The translations under genes and the position numbers were made by a program. The notes below the pieces were generated by a model. That model ran no database searches, was not told the DNA's origin, and saw nothing but the letters and a program-made list of their open reading frames with translations. Positions 36,298 through 44,132 of a stretch of DNA of 64,000 nt are shown here, piece by piece. The stretch's first letter is position 1, and every line of letters begins with the position of its first letter. The stretch is from Polaribacter sp. Hel1_33_78 (lineage in GTDB: Bacteria; Bacteroidota; Bacteroidia; Flavobacteriales; Flavobacteriaceae): the NCBI RefSeq assembly GCF_900106075.1, contig NZ_LT629794.1, positions 1,902,001 through 1,966,000 on the forward strand. Direction: 5' to 3'.

Positions 36298-36666
36298 ATG
36301 CTTTTAAAAAGAATAGGGTATTATTTAGTTGGTTTATCATTAGGGTCTATTGGTGTTTATTTTTTTTGGCAAAAGAAACAAGCTACTTTCGACTATGGAA
36401 TGGATGCGAGGACTTTAAAAACTATTAGAATTAAAAAAAGAGTTTTTTCTGATGAAGCTAAAAGCACTATGGAAAAATTTAATATTGATACTTTAAAAAT
36501 TTCCACAATTTTGTATTCCGGTGATGTTGATTTTGGAAAAGGAAATCCAAGAGAAAAACCTTGTGCTGAATATTATATTACAGGTGAAAATGAGTTAGAG
36601 AACATACATCTATATGTAAAACGGTGCGATTCCACTTCAACTATTGAAAAAATAATTATTGATTAA
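36298..36666 (+). CDS. Small membrane-anchored protein, DUF4258-like
   Basis: Predicted 122-residue protein with an N-terminal membrane helix (IGYYLVGLSLGSIGVYFFW, about residues 5-23) and a small beta-rich domain with ILYSGDVDFGKGNPREKPC and AEYYITGENE. I link it tentatively to DUF4258. Start ATG 36298; a TTG two codons earlier is possible. It follows ald by 125 bases. Function unknown. Confidence 0.65.
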   Translation: MLLKRIGYYLVGLSLGSIGVYFFWQKKQATFDYGMDARTLKTIRIKKRVFSDEAKSTMEKFNIDTLKISTILYSGDVDFGKGNPREKPCAEYYITGENELENIHLYVKRCDSTSTIEKIIID

Positions 36667-36789
36667 AATTGATTCTTTTTTAGAAATGAGATTTAAAATT
36701 GATTGTAAAGTCTAAATCCTTTTACTTTTTTGTTTTTAAGGTATTCATTATTCTTAATCACAATCGGAAAAACATTTATCAATTTCAAG

Positions 36790-37461
36790 TTAATTATTAT
36801 TTTGATAATAATGTTGTTCAATTTTATCAACATTTTTAATGGTTTTCCTTACCCAATCCAAATACAAAATTTCTTTTTCTTCTTCAGATAATTTCCAATC
36901 AACATTAGACATCCTCAATTTTGTAGTAACATCTTGCAAGATAATTGCAGCGGCAACAGAAATATTTAAACTCTCTGTAAAACCAACCATTGGTATTTTT
37001 AAAAAACCATCTGCATTATCTTTTACATACTTAGAAACCCCTTCTGCTTCAACTCCAAAAACAAATGCTGATTTCTTGGTAACATCAAAATCCTGCAAAA
37101 GACAAGAGTTGTTATGAGGTGTTGTTGCTATGATTTGATATCCTTTTTCTCTTAAAGTATTTAAACAAATTTGTGTATTATTCGCATCTGATTTATACCG
37201 TTTTGAAGTTATCCATTTTTGAGAACCTTTTGCAACATGCCTAGAAACCTTATTTGTATATTTATTTTCAATGACATGAACATCTTGAATACCAAAAATA
37301 TCACATGTTCTTATAACTGCGCTTGCATTATGTGGTTGAAAAATATCCTCTAAAACAACTGTAAAATGACGCGTTCTATCTTCTAAAACTTTTTTAAAGA
37401 GTGCTTTTCTATTCTCTGTTAAATAACCTTCAAAATATTTTAATAATTTTTCATCCATCAT
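36790..37461 (-). CDS. trmH: tRNA/rRNA 2'-O-methyltransferase, SpoU/TrmH family
   Basis: Predicted 223-residue SPOUT methyltransferase. The knotted SAM-binding C-terminus is clear from AFVFGVEAEGVSKYV, LKIPMVGFTESLNISVA and ILQDV; RTCDIFGIQDVHVIEN carries the N-terminal motif 1 arginine. Length and pattern fit tRNA (Gm18) methyltransferase TrmH. Single gene on the minus strand. Confidence 0.9.
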   Translation of the reverse strand: MMDEKLLKYFEGYLTENRKALFKKVLEDRTRHFTVVLEDIFQPHNASAVIRTCDIFGIQDVHVIENKYTNKVSRHVAKGSQKWITSKRYKSDANNTQICLNTLREKGYQIIATTPHNNSCLLQDFDVTKKSAFVFGVEAEGVSKYVKDNADGFLKIPMVGFTESLNISVAAAIILQDVTTKLRMSNVDWKLSEEEKEILYLDWVRKTIKNVDKIEQHYYQNNN

Positions 37462-37770
37462 AAAATATAAATTTAGTAAAAAAATAAGTCCTTAATTACT
37501 CTGATTTAGATTAAAACTTAATTGATGTTTCAAATTTGTGTTTTTTAATTTAAAAAGTCCTAACCTAATAACACATCTTGTCATTGATAAAAAAAAAGTT
37601 GTTTTAAAAATAGTATGAATTTCTATTAAAGCGAAATTAAAACTCTTGGAAATTAATAAAATTATTAAGATAGACACTATCTAAATAGTAGCCTTTTAAA
37701 ATGAATAATTTAAGTTATGGTTGAAAGCAGCACATTTACATAGTAAAGAAATTTGTGTTTTTTAATAGAA
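37462..37770. other. Intergenic stretch with no recognised gene
   Basis: 309 AT-rich bases between trmH and the LytTR regulator, both on the minus strand. A 61-codon frame on the minus strand (37677-37492) has no family pattern and is not called. No strong hairpin. Confidence 0.5.
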
Positions 37771-38475
37771 TTATAATAGGTCTAACCGCTTCATTAACTC
37801 CTTTCTTTTAGAACGACTAACAGGCACTAAATCTTTTTTGATTAATACACTGTTGTCTTCTATATCTATAATTTTCTTAACATTAATAAGATAAGAGCGA
37901 TGTACTTTTAAGAATAAAGAATCAGGTAATTTTTCTTCTATCTTTTTTAATGTAGAATGCACAACATAATTTCCATCTTCCGTCTTAATATGAATGTAAT
38001 CTCCTTTCGCTTCAATTAAGTATATACTATGCAAATCAATTTTTATTAATCTTCTATCTATATTAACATAAAATTCGTTTATGAGGTCAAGTTCACTTTT
38101 TTGACTTGTTTGCCTCTGAAAAAAGAGTTGTGTTTCTACTTTCTTTATTGCCTTTTCAAAACGCTGTAACTCGATAGGTTTTAATAGATAATCAACAATA
38201 AAATCGTATTCAAAAGCTTTTATTGCGAACTGAGGGTCTGAAGTAGTGAAAATTATTTTAGGTGGATTTTTTATGGTTTTAACAAAATCTAATCCACTAA
38301 AATTTGGCATATGAATATCTAAAAAAACAAGATCAACTTTATGCTCGTTCAAGTATTTAATTGCTTGAATAGCATTTGAAAATTCATGAACAAGGTTTAA
38401 TGAGTTTACTTGATCGCAAAGAGTTTTTATAATAACTCTTGCCATTTTTTCATCATCTATAATAATACAATCCAT
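37771..38475 (-). CDS. LytTR-family response regulator
   Basis: Predicted 234-residue output regulator. The receiver domain (to about 120) has acidic residues IIDDEK, phosphoacceptor D53 in LVFLDIHMPNFSG, T85-like TTSD and K in LKPIELQ. The LytTR DNA-binding domain (about 135-234) shows IYLIEAKGDYIHIKTEDGNY and FLKVHRSYLINV. It is the last gene of the H-NOX/FIST operon, 9 bases after the Hpt gene, and is the probable DNA-binding output of that phosphorelay. Target promoters are unknown. Confidence 0.93.
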   Translation of the reverse strand: MDCIIIDDEKMARVIIKTLCDQVNSLNLVHEFSNAIQAIKYLNEHKVDLVFLDIHMPNFSGLDFVKTIKNPPKIIFTTSDPQFAIKAFEYDFIVDYLLKPIELQRFEKAIKKVETQLFFQRQTSQKSELDLINEFYVNIDRRLIKIDLHSIYLIEAKGDYIHIKTEDGNYVVHSTLKKIEEKLPDSLFLKVHRSYLINVKKIIDIEDNSVLIKKDLVPVSRSKRKELMKRLDLL

Positions 38476-38484
38476 AGTGTGGGG

Positions 38485-38808
38485 CTAAATAGTTAACAAA
38501 TATTCAGAAATAACTTTTAAAATTTTATCAAAATCTTGATGTTCTTTTAAATCTAATTGATTTTCTCGAAGATTATGCTCAAATTTATTTGCTTGAGCGT
38601 ACCCTTTTTCTAGTCCTAGGATACTAAATTTATGTTTAATTCTATGAACATTATCTTCGATTCTTTTAAAATCCTTAATCTCTATACTACTAAAGTAGTC
38701 TCTTATTTCATCAGGGAATTCAGTTTTTATGACACCTATCAAAGTTTTCTTTATGGATTCTTCCCCTCTAGCAAGTTGTTCTATATACTTTAAATTTGGT
38801 TGTTCCAT
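38485..38808 (-). CDS. Histidine phosphotransfer (Hpt) domain protein
   Basis: Predicted 107-residue single-domain phosphotransfer protein, all helical. H55 in NVHRIKHKFSILG matches the Hpt pattern HxxKxxxxxxG. Such a protein relays phosphate from a histidine kinase to response regulators. The start lies 19 bases inside the end of the kinase gene, so translation is coupled. It is a natural middle element between the kinase and the LytTR and stand-alone receiver proteins in this operon. Confidence 0.9.
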   Translation of the reverse strand: MEQPNLKYIEQLARGEESIKKTLIGVIKTEFPDEIRDYFSSIEIKDFKRIEDNVHRIKHKFSILGLEKGYAQANKFEHNLRENQLDLKEHQDFDKILKVISEYLLTI

Positions 38809-39860
38809 GTTTGTTTTTTTATTTTAAAATAAAAAATAGTTTCTACATTTGGTAAAGATTCTAACCAAATTTGCCCTTCGTAAGTTTCTATAATTTTCTT
38901 AACAATTGACAAACCAATGCCTGTAGACTTATAATCATTTTCTAGTTTTTGGAAAGCTATAAATATTTTATCAAAATACTGTTCTTCTATTCCTTTTCCA
39001 TTGTCTTTTATGATAAATTGCCAAAATTCATCTTGTTCAGAACAACGAATCTCTACAAAACCACCTGTTTCTTTATCATTAAATTTAATTGCATTATAAA
39101 TTAAATGGCGAAATAATAATTCTAGTCGATACTGATCTCTTTTGATAATAGGTAATTTTCTAGGAACAGAAATTATAACGCCTTTTGGATTCTCAAAAGT
39201 TAATATAAGATCATTAATTAATACATTTAAATCCACTTCATAGATTTCTTTTTCTACTTTACCAATGGAAATATATTCTGAAATTCCAAAGATTAATGTA
39301 TCTATTTTTTCAATATTCTCTCTTATATGATTTATAATTTCTCTTCCTCCTTCTCCTAAAACTTCGAAATAATCTTGTTTTATCCAAGTTGTTAAAGCAT
39401 CAATACTCTGCACAGGTGATTTCAAATCATGAGAGACCATATGTGCATATTCATTTAACTCTTGATTTTGTCGCTCTAAATTTGATACAAGCTTATCTTT
39501 CTGTTTATTTATTTCTATTAACTCTCTTGTTTGATTATCTATAAAATCGACTAATTTTAAAGAATCTTTAGTTTCTAATTGAAGGTTTTCTTTAAGACCA
39601 TAGAAATTTAATGTATTTATTACATTATTAAGCTTCTCTATGATTTTTTTTTGAGATTCCGACTCCTCTTTTAATTGTTGATTGGAATTAAAAAGTTCTT
39701 CAGAACTTATAGATGCCGCCCTTTGAAGTCTCGAGAACTGATCTTCTGAAGTTGCATAAGATCTATCTACGGCATCTAAAAAAGCATGCAAATCTTTATT
39801 AGATTGCAAATCTTTAGGTAAATATTTTCTTAATTGTCTTTTTAAAAGAGGGTTCATCAT
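38790..39860 (-). CDS. Soluble sensor histidine kinase (NahK-like)
   Basis: Predicted 356-residue kinase with no membrane helix. The N-terminal 60 residues (LLKRQLRKYLPKDL, then RLQRAASISSEEL) resemble the short conserved leader often found in kinases next to FIST proteins, followed by a coiled coil (60-135). HisKA has H144 in HMVSHDLKSPV; the HATPase shows the N box NAIKFND, IKDNGKGIEEQYFDKIF, and G2 STGIGLSIVKK. The start overlaps the FIST stop by 4 bases (ATGA). No ligand domain of its own, so input must come from a partner such as FIST or H-NOX. Confidence 0.92.
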   Translation of the reverse strand: MMNPLLKRQLRKYLPKDLQSNKDLHAFLDAVDRSYATSEDQFSRLQRAASISSEELFNSNQQLKEESESQKKIIEKLNNVINTLNFYGLKENLQLETKDSLKLVDFIDNQTRELIEINKQKDKLVSNLERQNQELNEYAHMVSHDLKSPVQSIDALTTWIKQDYFEVLGEGGREIINHIRENIEKIDTLIFGISEYISIGKVEKEIYEVDLNVLINDLILTFENPKGVIISVPRKLPIIKRDQYRLELLFRHLIYNAIKFNDKETGGFVEIRCSEQDEFWQFIIKDNGKGIEEQYFDKIFIAFQKLENDYKSTGIGLSIVKKIIETYEGQIWLESLPNVETIFYFKIKKQTWNNQI

Positions 39861-40996
39861 TCACTAATTAAGGTAATAGCCATAGTTTGGTTGTGAAGTT
39901 GACAGTTCTTTTCTCCGTTAAACGGAACTATTTCTCCATAGGAATAGAAACCTAAAATTGTTGTTTCTTTATCTAAAACTTCTTCTACTTCTTCTATTTC
40001 TTCTTCTACTCTTTGGTCTAAAACTAATTTTCTACCAAAACAACTTACTAAAATTGCTAATTCTGGTTTGTTCTTTCTTAACTCTAAAGCACTTACAGCA
40101 GCAATCTCTGCCGCAGTTACGATGCTATCTACATTTGTCATCATTAACTGAACTTTAGAACCTTCTAATATATCACCCGCTAATAGCATTGAGTTATTTT
40201 CGTCATTAATATTTAAAATGGTTCTTACAATTGATTTTTTTTCATCTGTAGATTTCACTTTTAATGGATACAATAATGCTGCACTAGGTAATTCTTTAGA
40301 TTTTTCTCCTAAATAAGTCTTGTATAAATTTAATGCTGGTTTACCATCTAATTCAAATAAAATATTATTTTTTGATTTCGTTACTACTCTTTCGGGTCCA
40401 AAAGGTGTCCAGCCTCCATTTGATGCAAAAGTTACTTCTAAGGTCTCACCATAAAAACCAATAGCAACTATTTTTCCTTCCTTCGGATTTTCATTATAAG
40501 ATGACAATGTAGTGTCAAATCTCACTCCATCTCCGCACAAAGCGCCAGTTATAAAAAGACGATCTTTGGAAGCAAAATTCATACCTTTAGTAAGTTGACT
40601 TCCGTTGGTATAACTTCCATCAGCAACAACAAAGGCATATTTTAAATCTTTTTTCGGTAATTTTAAAATTAATTCTTTACCTGTTTTAAAACTATCAATT
40701 TGAGCGTTAGAATTTAAAACATTTGCTGTTTTAATTAAAAATTTACTCTTTTCAAATTCTATTGCAGTAATAGTTATACTTTCATCATCAACAGATTTTG
40801 AGATTATATTTCCAGAAGTTGAACCAAAAACTATATGACCGTCTTTAAAAATATCTCTAACTTCATTAAAAATATTTTTTTCTTGCAACATAAATCTATT
40901 ACCAAATACTAAAACTAGAGGATCTTTTAAAGTAATCTCTTCTGTTAAATACTCAAATTTTTGATTTTTATTTTTTTTTAATTGTACGGTTTTCAT
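39857..40996 (-). CDS. FIST-domain sensor protein (NosP-family candidate)
   Basis: Predicted 379-residue cytoplasmic protein of the FIST family: FIST_N (about 25-215), with VLVFGNRFML, IVFGSTSGNIIS, KYAFVVADGSYTNGSQL and LFITGALCGDGVRFD, and FIST_C (about 215-355), with YKTYLGEKS and LAILVSCFGRKLVLDQR. FIST proteins named NosP bind heme and nitric oxide and control partner kinases in Pseudomonas, Vibrio and Legionella. The gene is coupled to the kinase by a 4-base overlap, the same order as nosP-nahK. Whether it binds heme cannot be read from the sequence, since the ligand residue is not firmly established. Confidence 0.88.
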   Translation of the reverse strand: MKTVQLKKNKNQKFEYLTEEITLKDPLVLVFGNRFMLQEKNIFNEVRDIFKDGHIVFGSTSGNIISKSVDDESITITAIEFEKSKFLIKTANVLNSNAQIDSFKTGKELILKLPKKDLKYAFVVADGSYTNGSQLTKGMNFASKDRLFITGALCGDGVRFDTTLSSYNENPKEGKIVAIGFYGETLEVTFASNGGWTPFGPERVVTKSKNNILFELDGKPALNLYKTYLGEKSKELPSAALLYPLKVKSTDEKKSIVRTILNINDENNSMLLAGDILEGSKVQLMMTNVDSIVTAAEIAAVSALELRKNKPELAILVSCFGRKLVLDQRVEEEIEEVEEVLDKETTILGFYSYGEIVPFNGEKNCQLHNQTMAITLISE

Positions 40997-41078
40997 TTTT
41001 AAGAAACGTTTTCTTTCCCAGTATATCTATATTGTTCTTGTTTTTTTTGTGAATAATATATTCTAAAATAACTTCAGA

Positions 41079-41618
41079 TTAATCTTTTTGAATAACGAAT
41101 CTCACTTCTGTTCCGTCCTCTTTTATTTTTTGAAGCTCAATTTTTGCTGTAGAATTAAAGTGTGAAAAAGTTTTATTCATTAAACCTAGACCAAAATGAT
41201 GCATAGCTCTACTAGACTTATAAATCATGATTAAAGAATTTTTATGTTTTTCTTCTACAATAAAAGTCGGCAACTCTGCATCTGGGTATATTTTTTTAAC
41301 CTCTATATGAATGTGATTCTCTATAGATGCAAGCATTTCTATAGGATCTTTAAAAGAAGCCAATAAGCCGGGATAACTCTTTTCTATCACCGAAAAAAAA
41401 TGCTCACCATATATAAGTAAAAGGCTATCAACTGAAATGGTTGTGTTCTTACTTAAATTTTGCAATAATTGCAGCATTTCTGAAAAGCTATAAGTACCTA
41501 TGGTTGTATATATTCCGTTAGATTCTAGTTGAGCTTCAGAAATTATTTTGTCTACCATTTCTAAACCAAACTTATCTTCAACAAGTTCTAAAAATTCAGT
41601 GAAAACAATTCCTTTCAT
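41079..41618 (-). CDS. H-NOX heme nitric-oxide sensor
   Basis: Predicted 179-residue soluble heme protein of the H-NOX (HNOB) family. MKGIVFTEFLELVEDKFG is the family start. The proximal heme histidine is H104 (or H102) in NHIHIEVKKIYPDAELP, and the propionate-binding YxSxR motif is Y133, S135, R137 in YKSSR. The residue aligned with the distal tyrosine that allows oxygen binding in the Thermoanaerobacter protein (Y140) is F142 here, which predicts a NO-selective sensor. It lies between the stand-alone receiver gene (6 bases) and the FIST gene (82 bases) in one operon. Confidence 0.93.
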   Translation of the reverse strand: MKGIVFTEFLELVEDKFGLEMVDKIISEAQLESNGIYTTIGTYSFSEMLQLLQNLSKNTTISVDSLLLIYGEHFFSVIEKSYPGLLASFKDPIEMLASIENHIHIEVKKIYPDAELPTFIVEEKHKNSLIMIYKSSRAMHHFGLGLMNKTFSHFNSTAKIELQKIKEDGTEVRFVIQKD

Positions 41619-41624
41619 ACTGTT

Positions 41625-42041
41625 TTATAATTTTCTTAATTCATTTATACTCCAATAAACTAAAACACTTTCAATTTTTTTAACATAATCCTCATATTTT
41701 AAAGGTTTTAAAATATAGCCAGAAATGCCTTCTCTATAGCATTCTAATAAATCTTTTTCATTACTTGATGTAGTTAAAATAACGGTAGGAATGTGTTTTA
41801 AGTAACTCTCTTTTTTTAAGATTTTAAGAAACTCAATACCATTAATTTTAGGCATATTTAAATCTAGTAATATTATATCTGGTAAATTAGTTCTATCCTC
41901 CTCTAACAAAATTAAAGCTTCTTCACCGTTTTTTGCTTCGTGAAGAATATGATCTAATTTTAAAAATGAAATTGTTCTTTTCATCTTCATAACTTCGATT
42001 AAGTTATCTTCGACCAATAAAATTTTTAATTTTTTTTCCAT
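41625..42041 (-). CDS. Stand-alone receiver domain protein
   Basis: Predicted 138-residue CheY/Rcp-like response regulator without output domain. Acid pocket E11 and D12, phosphoacceptor D60 in IILLDLNMPKINGIE, TTSS motif and K in LKPLKYEDY. First gene of the H-NOX/FIST/kinase operon, 6 bases before H-NOX. It can be a phosphate sink or act by protein contact. The upstream 186 bases contain no perfect TAnnTTTG box but do hold an inverted repeat. Confidence 0.92.
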   Translation of the reverse strand: MEKKLKILLVEDNLIEVMKMKRTISFLKLDHILHEAKNGEEALILLEEDRTNLPDIILLDLNMPKINGIEFLKILKKESYLKHIPTVILTTSSNEKDLLECYREGISGYILKPLKYEDYVKKIESVLVYWSINELRKL

Positions 42042-42179
42042 TCCATTTTATGAGTTGATTTTTTTCATTTTACAAGATAAAGTTTATAAAAAATAAATTC
42101 TAATAAATAATGATGATAGACAACTTTAAGATGTTTAAATACCATAAAGTATCGATGAAATGTATTTTTTAGTCAACGA

Positions 42180-42210
42180 GTGTGTTTCACAAAAGGATAT
42201 AAAAACACAC
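42180..42210. repeat. Inverted repeat upstream of the NO-signalling operon
   Basis: GTGTGTTT/AAACACAC, 8-base arms (42180-42187 with 42203-42210), loop of 15. Inside the left arm TGTGTTTCACA (42181-42191) is itself a TGTG-TTT-CACA palindrome. No T tract follows on the minus strand, so it is not a simple terminator; it could be an operator. Confidence 0.45.
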
Positions 42211-42227
42211 CATATTTATAAATTAAA

Positions 42228-42695
42228 TTAACTAATTATAGTATTAAAATATTCAAAAATTTCTCCTTTTGAAATCGAACTTCCTTTTTCAATTAAATCG
42301 AAAATTTCTAGATTTCTTTCGAAGTTATAAGGTTTTGAACCTTTAAAAATATCCACAGAGTTATCCATTGGATTTTTCATCAGCCACTCAAAACCTTTTT
42401 GCTCTAATAGGTTAATATCCCAATTTACTTTAATAGCAACTCTATGTATCTCATTATCATCACATTTAAATAAGTTCACTGAAGTTTTTGAGAAATGTTC
42501 TGCATAATTGGTTTTTGATAAAACATCATCCCAAACGATATCAGAAAAAACATTCATTTGATCTTCTGCGATACTTAATTTTTCTTTTTTTATTTGGGTC
42601 CATTCTTTAACATCTATACTTTGAGATGCTAAAAACTGTGAAAATTCTGCATGTAAACTTTCAAATTGTTCTTTAGTAAGTTGTCTGTATTTCAT
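42228..42695 (-). CDS. DUF6495-like conserved protein
   Basis: Predicted 155-residue soluble protein that begins MKYRQLTKEQFESLHAEF. I recognise it tentatively as the Bacteroidota family DUF6495. It is acidic and mostly helical, with EWTQIKKEKLSIAEDQM and FSDIVWDDVLSKTNYAEH; no catalytic motif. It lies upstream of the NO operon on the same strand, separated by 186 bases with an inverted repeat, so it is not clearly part of it. Function unknown. Confidence 0.65.
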   Translation of the reverse strand: MKYRQLTKEQFESLHAEFSQFLASQSIDVKEWTQIKKEKLSIAEDQMNVFSDIVWDDVLSKTNYAEHFSKTSVNLFKCDDNEIHRVAIKVNWDINLLEQKGFEWLMKNPMDNSVDIFKGSKPYNFERNLEIFDLIEKGSSISKGEIFEYFNTIIS

Positions 42696-42849
42696 TTTAA
42701 AGTAAAAAGTTGATAATATGAACTAAAGCTTTAGATAGTAATCTGTTATTCCAAAAGTAAGAAAAGTAATACTATAAAAATACTTAAAAAAAAGGTTTAG
42801 ACTTTCACTTATCTTAAGTAAAATATAAATACTGAACCTTTGGTTAAAT

Positions 42850-42880
42850 TTAAAAAGCCCGTTATTTCTAACGAGCTTTT
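42850..42880 (-). terminator. Rho-independent terminator of rplI
   Basis: Twelve-position stem with one mismatch, AAAAGCCCGTTA/TAACGAGCTTTT (42853-42864 with 42869-42880), loop TTTC. On the minus strand the stem runs into T residues. Confidence 0.8.
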
Positions 42881-42904
42881 TAATAAAAAATTTTAAGAGA
42901 GTTA

Positions 42905-43351
42905 CTATTCAGCAACCACTTCAAAAATAATATCTGCAACTACTGCTCTGTGTAATCTTACAGAAGCCTCGTATTTACCTAATCTTTTAACAGAACCACC
43001 AACAACTTTGATAAATTTCTTATCTAATTCTGTTCCTGCTTTTGCTAATGCTGCTGCTAAATCTATGTTGTTCACAGAACCAAATAACTTGTCTCCTGAA
43101 CCTGTTTTAGATGCAATCTTAATTTCGTATCCTTTAATTGTTTCTGCTAATTTATTAGCGTCTTCAATTAATTTAGCTTCTTTATAAGCACGTTGTTTTA
43201 AATTCTCTGCTAAAACTTTCTTTGCAGATGAAGTAGCTAAAACAGCTTGCCCTGTTGGGATTAAAAAGTTTCTACCATAACCGTTTTTCACAGATACAAC
43301 ATCATCTTTAAATCCTAAATTTTCTACGTCTTGTCTTAATATTAATTCCAT
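42905..43351 (-). CDS. rplI: 50S ribosomal protein L9
   Basis: Predicted 148 residues, standard for L9, which binds 23S rRNA domain V and bridges neighbouring ribosomes. N-terminal domain MELILRQDVENLGFKDDVVSVKNGYGRNFLIP and C-terminal domain linked by the long central helix (EAKLIEDANKLAETIK). Last gene of the rpsF-rpsR-rplI operon. Confidence 0.98.
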   Translation of the reverse strand: MELILRQDVENLGFKDDVVSVKNGYGRNFLIPTGQAVLATSSAKKVLAENLKQRAYKEAKLIEDANKLAETIKGYEIKIASKTGSGDKLFGSVNNIDLAAALAKAGTELDKKFIKVVGGSVKRLGKYEASVRLHRAVVADIIFEVVAE

Positions 43352-43365
43352 ATTCTACGTCTTTA

Positions 43366-43662
43366 TTATTTTAACAAATCTCCAACGTAAGGCATTAACG
43401 CTAAATGACGCGCTCTTTTGATTGCTTGCGCAACTTTACGTTGATATTTTAATGATGTTCCTGTTAAACGTCTTGGTAAAATTTTACCTTGTTCGTTTAC
43501 TAAATACATTAGGAAGTCTGCGTCTTTAAAATCGATATACTTAATATCTTTCTTTTTAAATCTACAGTATTTAGCTTCCTTTTTAGTGTCTATATCTAGT
43601 GGCGTTAAATATCTAACGTCAGCAGATTTACCACCTTTTGATTGTTGTTCTATTGTTGCCAT
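43366..43662 (-). CDS. rpsR: 30S ribosomal protein S18
   Basis: Predicted 98 residues. S18 binds with S6 to the platform of the small subunit. [17 protein letters not shown] and [27 protein letters not shown] are the diagnostic segments. The N-terminal 15 residues are an extension seen in Bacteroidota. Lies 3 bases after rpsF and 14 bases before rplI. Confidence 0.98.
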   Translation of the reverse strand: MATIEQQSKGGKSADVRYLTPLDIDTKKEAKYCRFKKKDIKYIDFKDADFLMYLVNEQGKILPRRLTGTSLKYQRKVAQAIKRARHLALMPYVGDLLK

Positions 43663-43665
43663 TTT

Positions 43666-44007
43666 TTATTTTTTTGCAGATTTAACACGTTCCGTTCTGA
43701 TTTTAGCCCAAGCTGCTGCATGTTTGTCTAATTTAACAGAAAGATATCGCATAACGCTATCATCTCTTCTAAACTCCAACTCATAAGCAGAAATTTCTTC
43801 TCCAGCTACTTTGAACTCTAATAAATGGTAAAAACCACTTTTTTTCTTTTGGATTGGGTATGCTAGCTTCTTTAAGCCCCAATCTTCTTTTGAGATCATT
43901 TCAGCTCCTTTGGAAACTAAATAATCTTCGAATTTTTGTACTGTCTCCTTTATCTGAGTATCAGATAAAACGGGATTCAAAATGAAAACAGTTTCGTAAT
44001 GATTCAT
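43666..44007 (-). CDS. rpsF: 30S ribosomal protein S6
   Basis: Predicted 113 residues; starts NHYETVFILNPVLSDTQI and contains EDWGLKKLAYPIQKKKSGFYHLLEF, the usual S6 pattern. First gene of the rpsF-rpsR-rplI operon, expressed from the TATATTTG box 34 bases upstream. Partner of S18 in assembly of the 30S platform. Confidence 0.98.
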   Translation of the reverse strand: MNHYETVFILNPVLSDTQIKETVQKFEDYLVSKGAEMISKEDWGLKKLAYPIQKKKSGFYHLLEFKVAGEEISAYELEFRRDDSVMRYLSVKLDKHAAAWAKIRTERVKSAKK

Positions 44008-44040
44008 AAATTAAATATTTATTGTTTATTTTTAAGGCTG

Positions 44041-44048
44041 CAAATATA
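44041..44048 (-). promoter_or_regulatory. -7 promoter box for the rpsF operon
   Basis: TATATTTG on the minus strand, 33 bases before the rpsF ATG. Perfect TAnnTTTG match. Confidence 0.6.
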
Positions 44049-44132
44049 CATACTTTTTTGTATTCTAAAGCATATTTTCTACATTAAAATCTCTTCATTT
44101 TTATAATGAGTTAAACTATTTAAAATACTGAT

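Noticed and set aside
37492..37677. 61-codon open frame on the minus strand between trmH and the LytTR gene
   Set aside because: No family pattern, biased composition (many L, I, N, K), and no promoter box or terminator. Probably chance in an AT-rich gap.
39958..40158. Leucine-rich frame on the plus strand inside the FIST gene
   Set aside because: It is the complement of the acidic glutamate-rich segment of FIST and has no independent support.
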